From: Clostridium sp. 1001275B_160808_H3
GTDB taxonomy: Bacteria > Bacillota > Clostridia > Clostridiales > Clostridiaceae
DNA: 64,000 nucleotides
NCBI RefSeq assembly: GCF_015550425.1
Contig: NZ_JADNAT010000003.1
Coordinates: 1 to 64,000, forward strand
Direction: 5' to 3'
Position numbers and translations under genes: made by a program. The notes under the pieces are model-generated. The model made no database searches, was not told where the DNA came from, and saw only the letters and a list, made by a program, of their open reading frames with translations. This document shows, piece by piece, positions 63,394-64,000 of the stretch (position 1 is its first letter; every line of letters starts with the position of its first letter).

Positions 63394-63424
63394 CCTCCAT
63401 AGAAATTCTATGGAGGCTTTATTG
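63394..63424. terminator. Bidirectional terminator
   Basis: GCCTCCATAG (63394-63403) pairs with CTATGGAGGC (63409-63418), the longest GC-rich stem nearby, between convergent small genes. The T tail is short on the plus strand. Confidence 0.75.
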
Positions 63425-63433
63425 AATAAATTT

Positions 63434-63652
63434 TTATAAATTAAAAATAGATAATTTTTTTTCTTCGTATGGTATTTTGTCTAAAGAATGTTTTAAAGTT
63501 AAAAATTCTATTTCAGCTCTATCAATCTTACTAGATAAGATTTCTTTTTCTCTAGATGTATTTGCTTTTTGATTTTGATCTAATAATATACTTAATTCTT
63601 CAGAAAGCTCAAACATTCTTAATGCTGCTTCATAGCAGTTATTTATTTTCAT
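63434..63652 (-). CDS. Small helical protein of unknown function
   Basis: This 72-residue protein starts MKINNCYEAALRMFELSEEL and is almost entirely helical and charged. The ATG at 63652 has GGGGCG eleven to sixteen bases upstream, a modest ribosome site. Its size and helical hairpin pattern recall Spo0E-like phosphatases, but the SQxxD signature is not present, so I do not assign it. It is convergent with the TIGR04540 gene. Confidence 0.5.
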   Translation of the reverse strand: MKINNCYEAALRMFELSEELSILLDQNQKANTSREKEILSSKIDRAEIEFLTLKHSLDKIPYEEKKLSIFNL

Positions 63653-63810
63653 AAAATCACGCCCCTGTGTAATAATAACAATATTATACAATAAATGTAA
63701 TAAATGTTCAAATTATCTAAATGTTTTCAATTAAAAATATAAAAATTTAATTATATAAAATTTGGTTTTAGATTATATTATATTAATGTAGAAATAAAGG
63801 GAGTAGAAAG

Positions 63811-64000
63811 ATGCTAAATGATGTTATTAAAAAATTTCATAATAATATTCCATATATAAATGGATGGGAAAAAATGAAAAGAGCTTCTGTTGCAATTTTA
63901 TTTGTAGAAATAGAAGATAAATTAAATATAGTTTTTGAAGTTAGAGCTAAGCATATGAGAAGTCAACCGGGAGATATTTCTTTGCCAGGAGGAAAAATAG
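63811..64000 (+). CDS. NUDIX hydrolase, CoA-diphosphatase-like, cut by the window edge
   Basis: The first 63 codons are visible. RAKHMRSQPGDISLPGGKI near the end matches the beginning of the CoA pyrophosphatase (NudL/YeaB) signature, in which qPGxisFPGGk leads into the NUDIX box; the box itself lies beyond the right edge. AAAGGGAG precedes the ATG. Hydrolysis of coenzyme A to phosphopantetheine and 3',5'-ADP is the family activity. Confidence 0.8.
   Translation, partial: MLNDVIKKFHNNIPYINGWEKMKRASVAILFVEIEDKLNIVFEVRAKHMRSQPGDISLPGGKI

Noticed and set aside
63434..63652. Spo0E-like phosphatase
   Set aside because: Size and helical pattern fit loosely, but the SQxxD signature motif is missing.

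Overview
The window is very AT-rich, with strong AGGAGG-type ribosome binding sites, many compact intrinsic terminators, Gram-positive SAM-I and TPP riboswitches, a sortase-anchored surface protein, a desulfoferrodoxin and a pair of Csp-type spore-germination proteases. Together these point to an anaerobic, endospore-forming Firmicute, most likely Clostridium sensu stricto. There are no rRNA or tRNA genes, phage modules, intact insertion sequences or CRISPR arrays. It reads as ordinary chromosome, with a patch of small and decaying genes at about 35.2-40.4 kb.

Layout. 0-2.3 kb: a structured non-coding edge, then a BceRS-like two-component pair. 2.3-4.7 kb: a cell-wall-anchored GHL10 glycosyl hydrolase. 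5.0-9.2 kb: two tandem paralogous TPR histidine kinases, of which the second has lost its phospho-acceptor histidine and ATP-binding boxes. 9.5-12.5 kb: a type I pullulanase without a visible signal peptide. 12.6-13.5 kb: thiT with a TPP riboswitch. 13.8-20 kb: an L,D-transpeptidase, a mini-kinase-like protein, GNAT enzymes, a stand-alone mannose-type EIIA domain, a MIF-like tautomerase and a MATE pump. 20.3-23.6 kb: a lipoprotein/response regulator/histidine kinase operon with phased direct repeats in its promoter. 23.8-28.3 kb: a truncated YcaQ-like gene and a heterodimeric ABC exporter. 28.7-31.6 kb: a DUF368 lipid-carrier translocase, a flavodoxin and a membrane gluzincin.

31.7-35.2 kb: an intact subtilisin-like Csp protease followed by a Csp paralogue that lacks the catalytic Asp and Ser, recalling the CspC pseudoprotease of C. 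difficile. cspA and sleC are not nearby. 35.2-40.4 kb: small peptide genes with strong start signals and their own terminators, two reading frames broken by single stop codons, a 37-residue Cys/Arg-rich peptide gene, and unexplained inverted repeats. 40.4-44.8 kb: small enzymes (YciI-like, PHP phosphoesterase) and a WG-repeat/DUF3298 protein. 44.8-51.4 kb: aspartate 4-decarboxylase, then metH under a SAM-I riboswitch, and a HAD phosphatase. 51.6-55.6 kb: a TldD/TldE peptidase pair and ackA. 56-64 kb: DUF1450, a DMT transporter, a second EIIA-Man domain, YqeY, an S66 LD-carboxypeptidase-like protein, a degenerate RNase H fold protein, desulfoferrodoxin, an MFS transporter, a YgjP-like metalloprotease, a lipoprotein, and the start of a NUDIX hydrolase cut by the right edge.

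A recurring feature is the pairing of an intact enzyme with a catalytically degenerate relative: TPR kinase and pseudokinase, Csp protease and pseudoprotease, and the two asymmetric ABC half-sites. There are also single-copy degenerate folds (RNase H-like, mini-kinase-like). The best candidates for something undescribed are the TPR kinase/pseudokinase pair and the small-peptide cluster beside the Csp genes.
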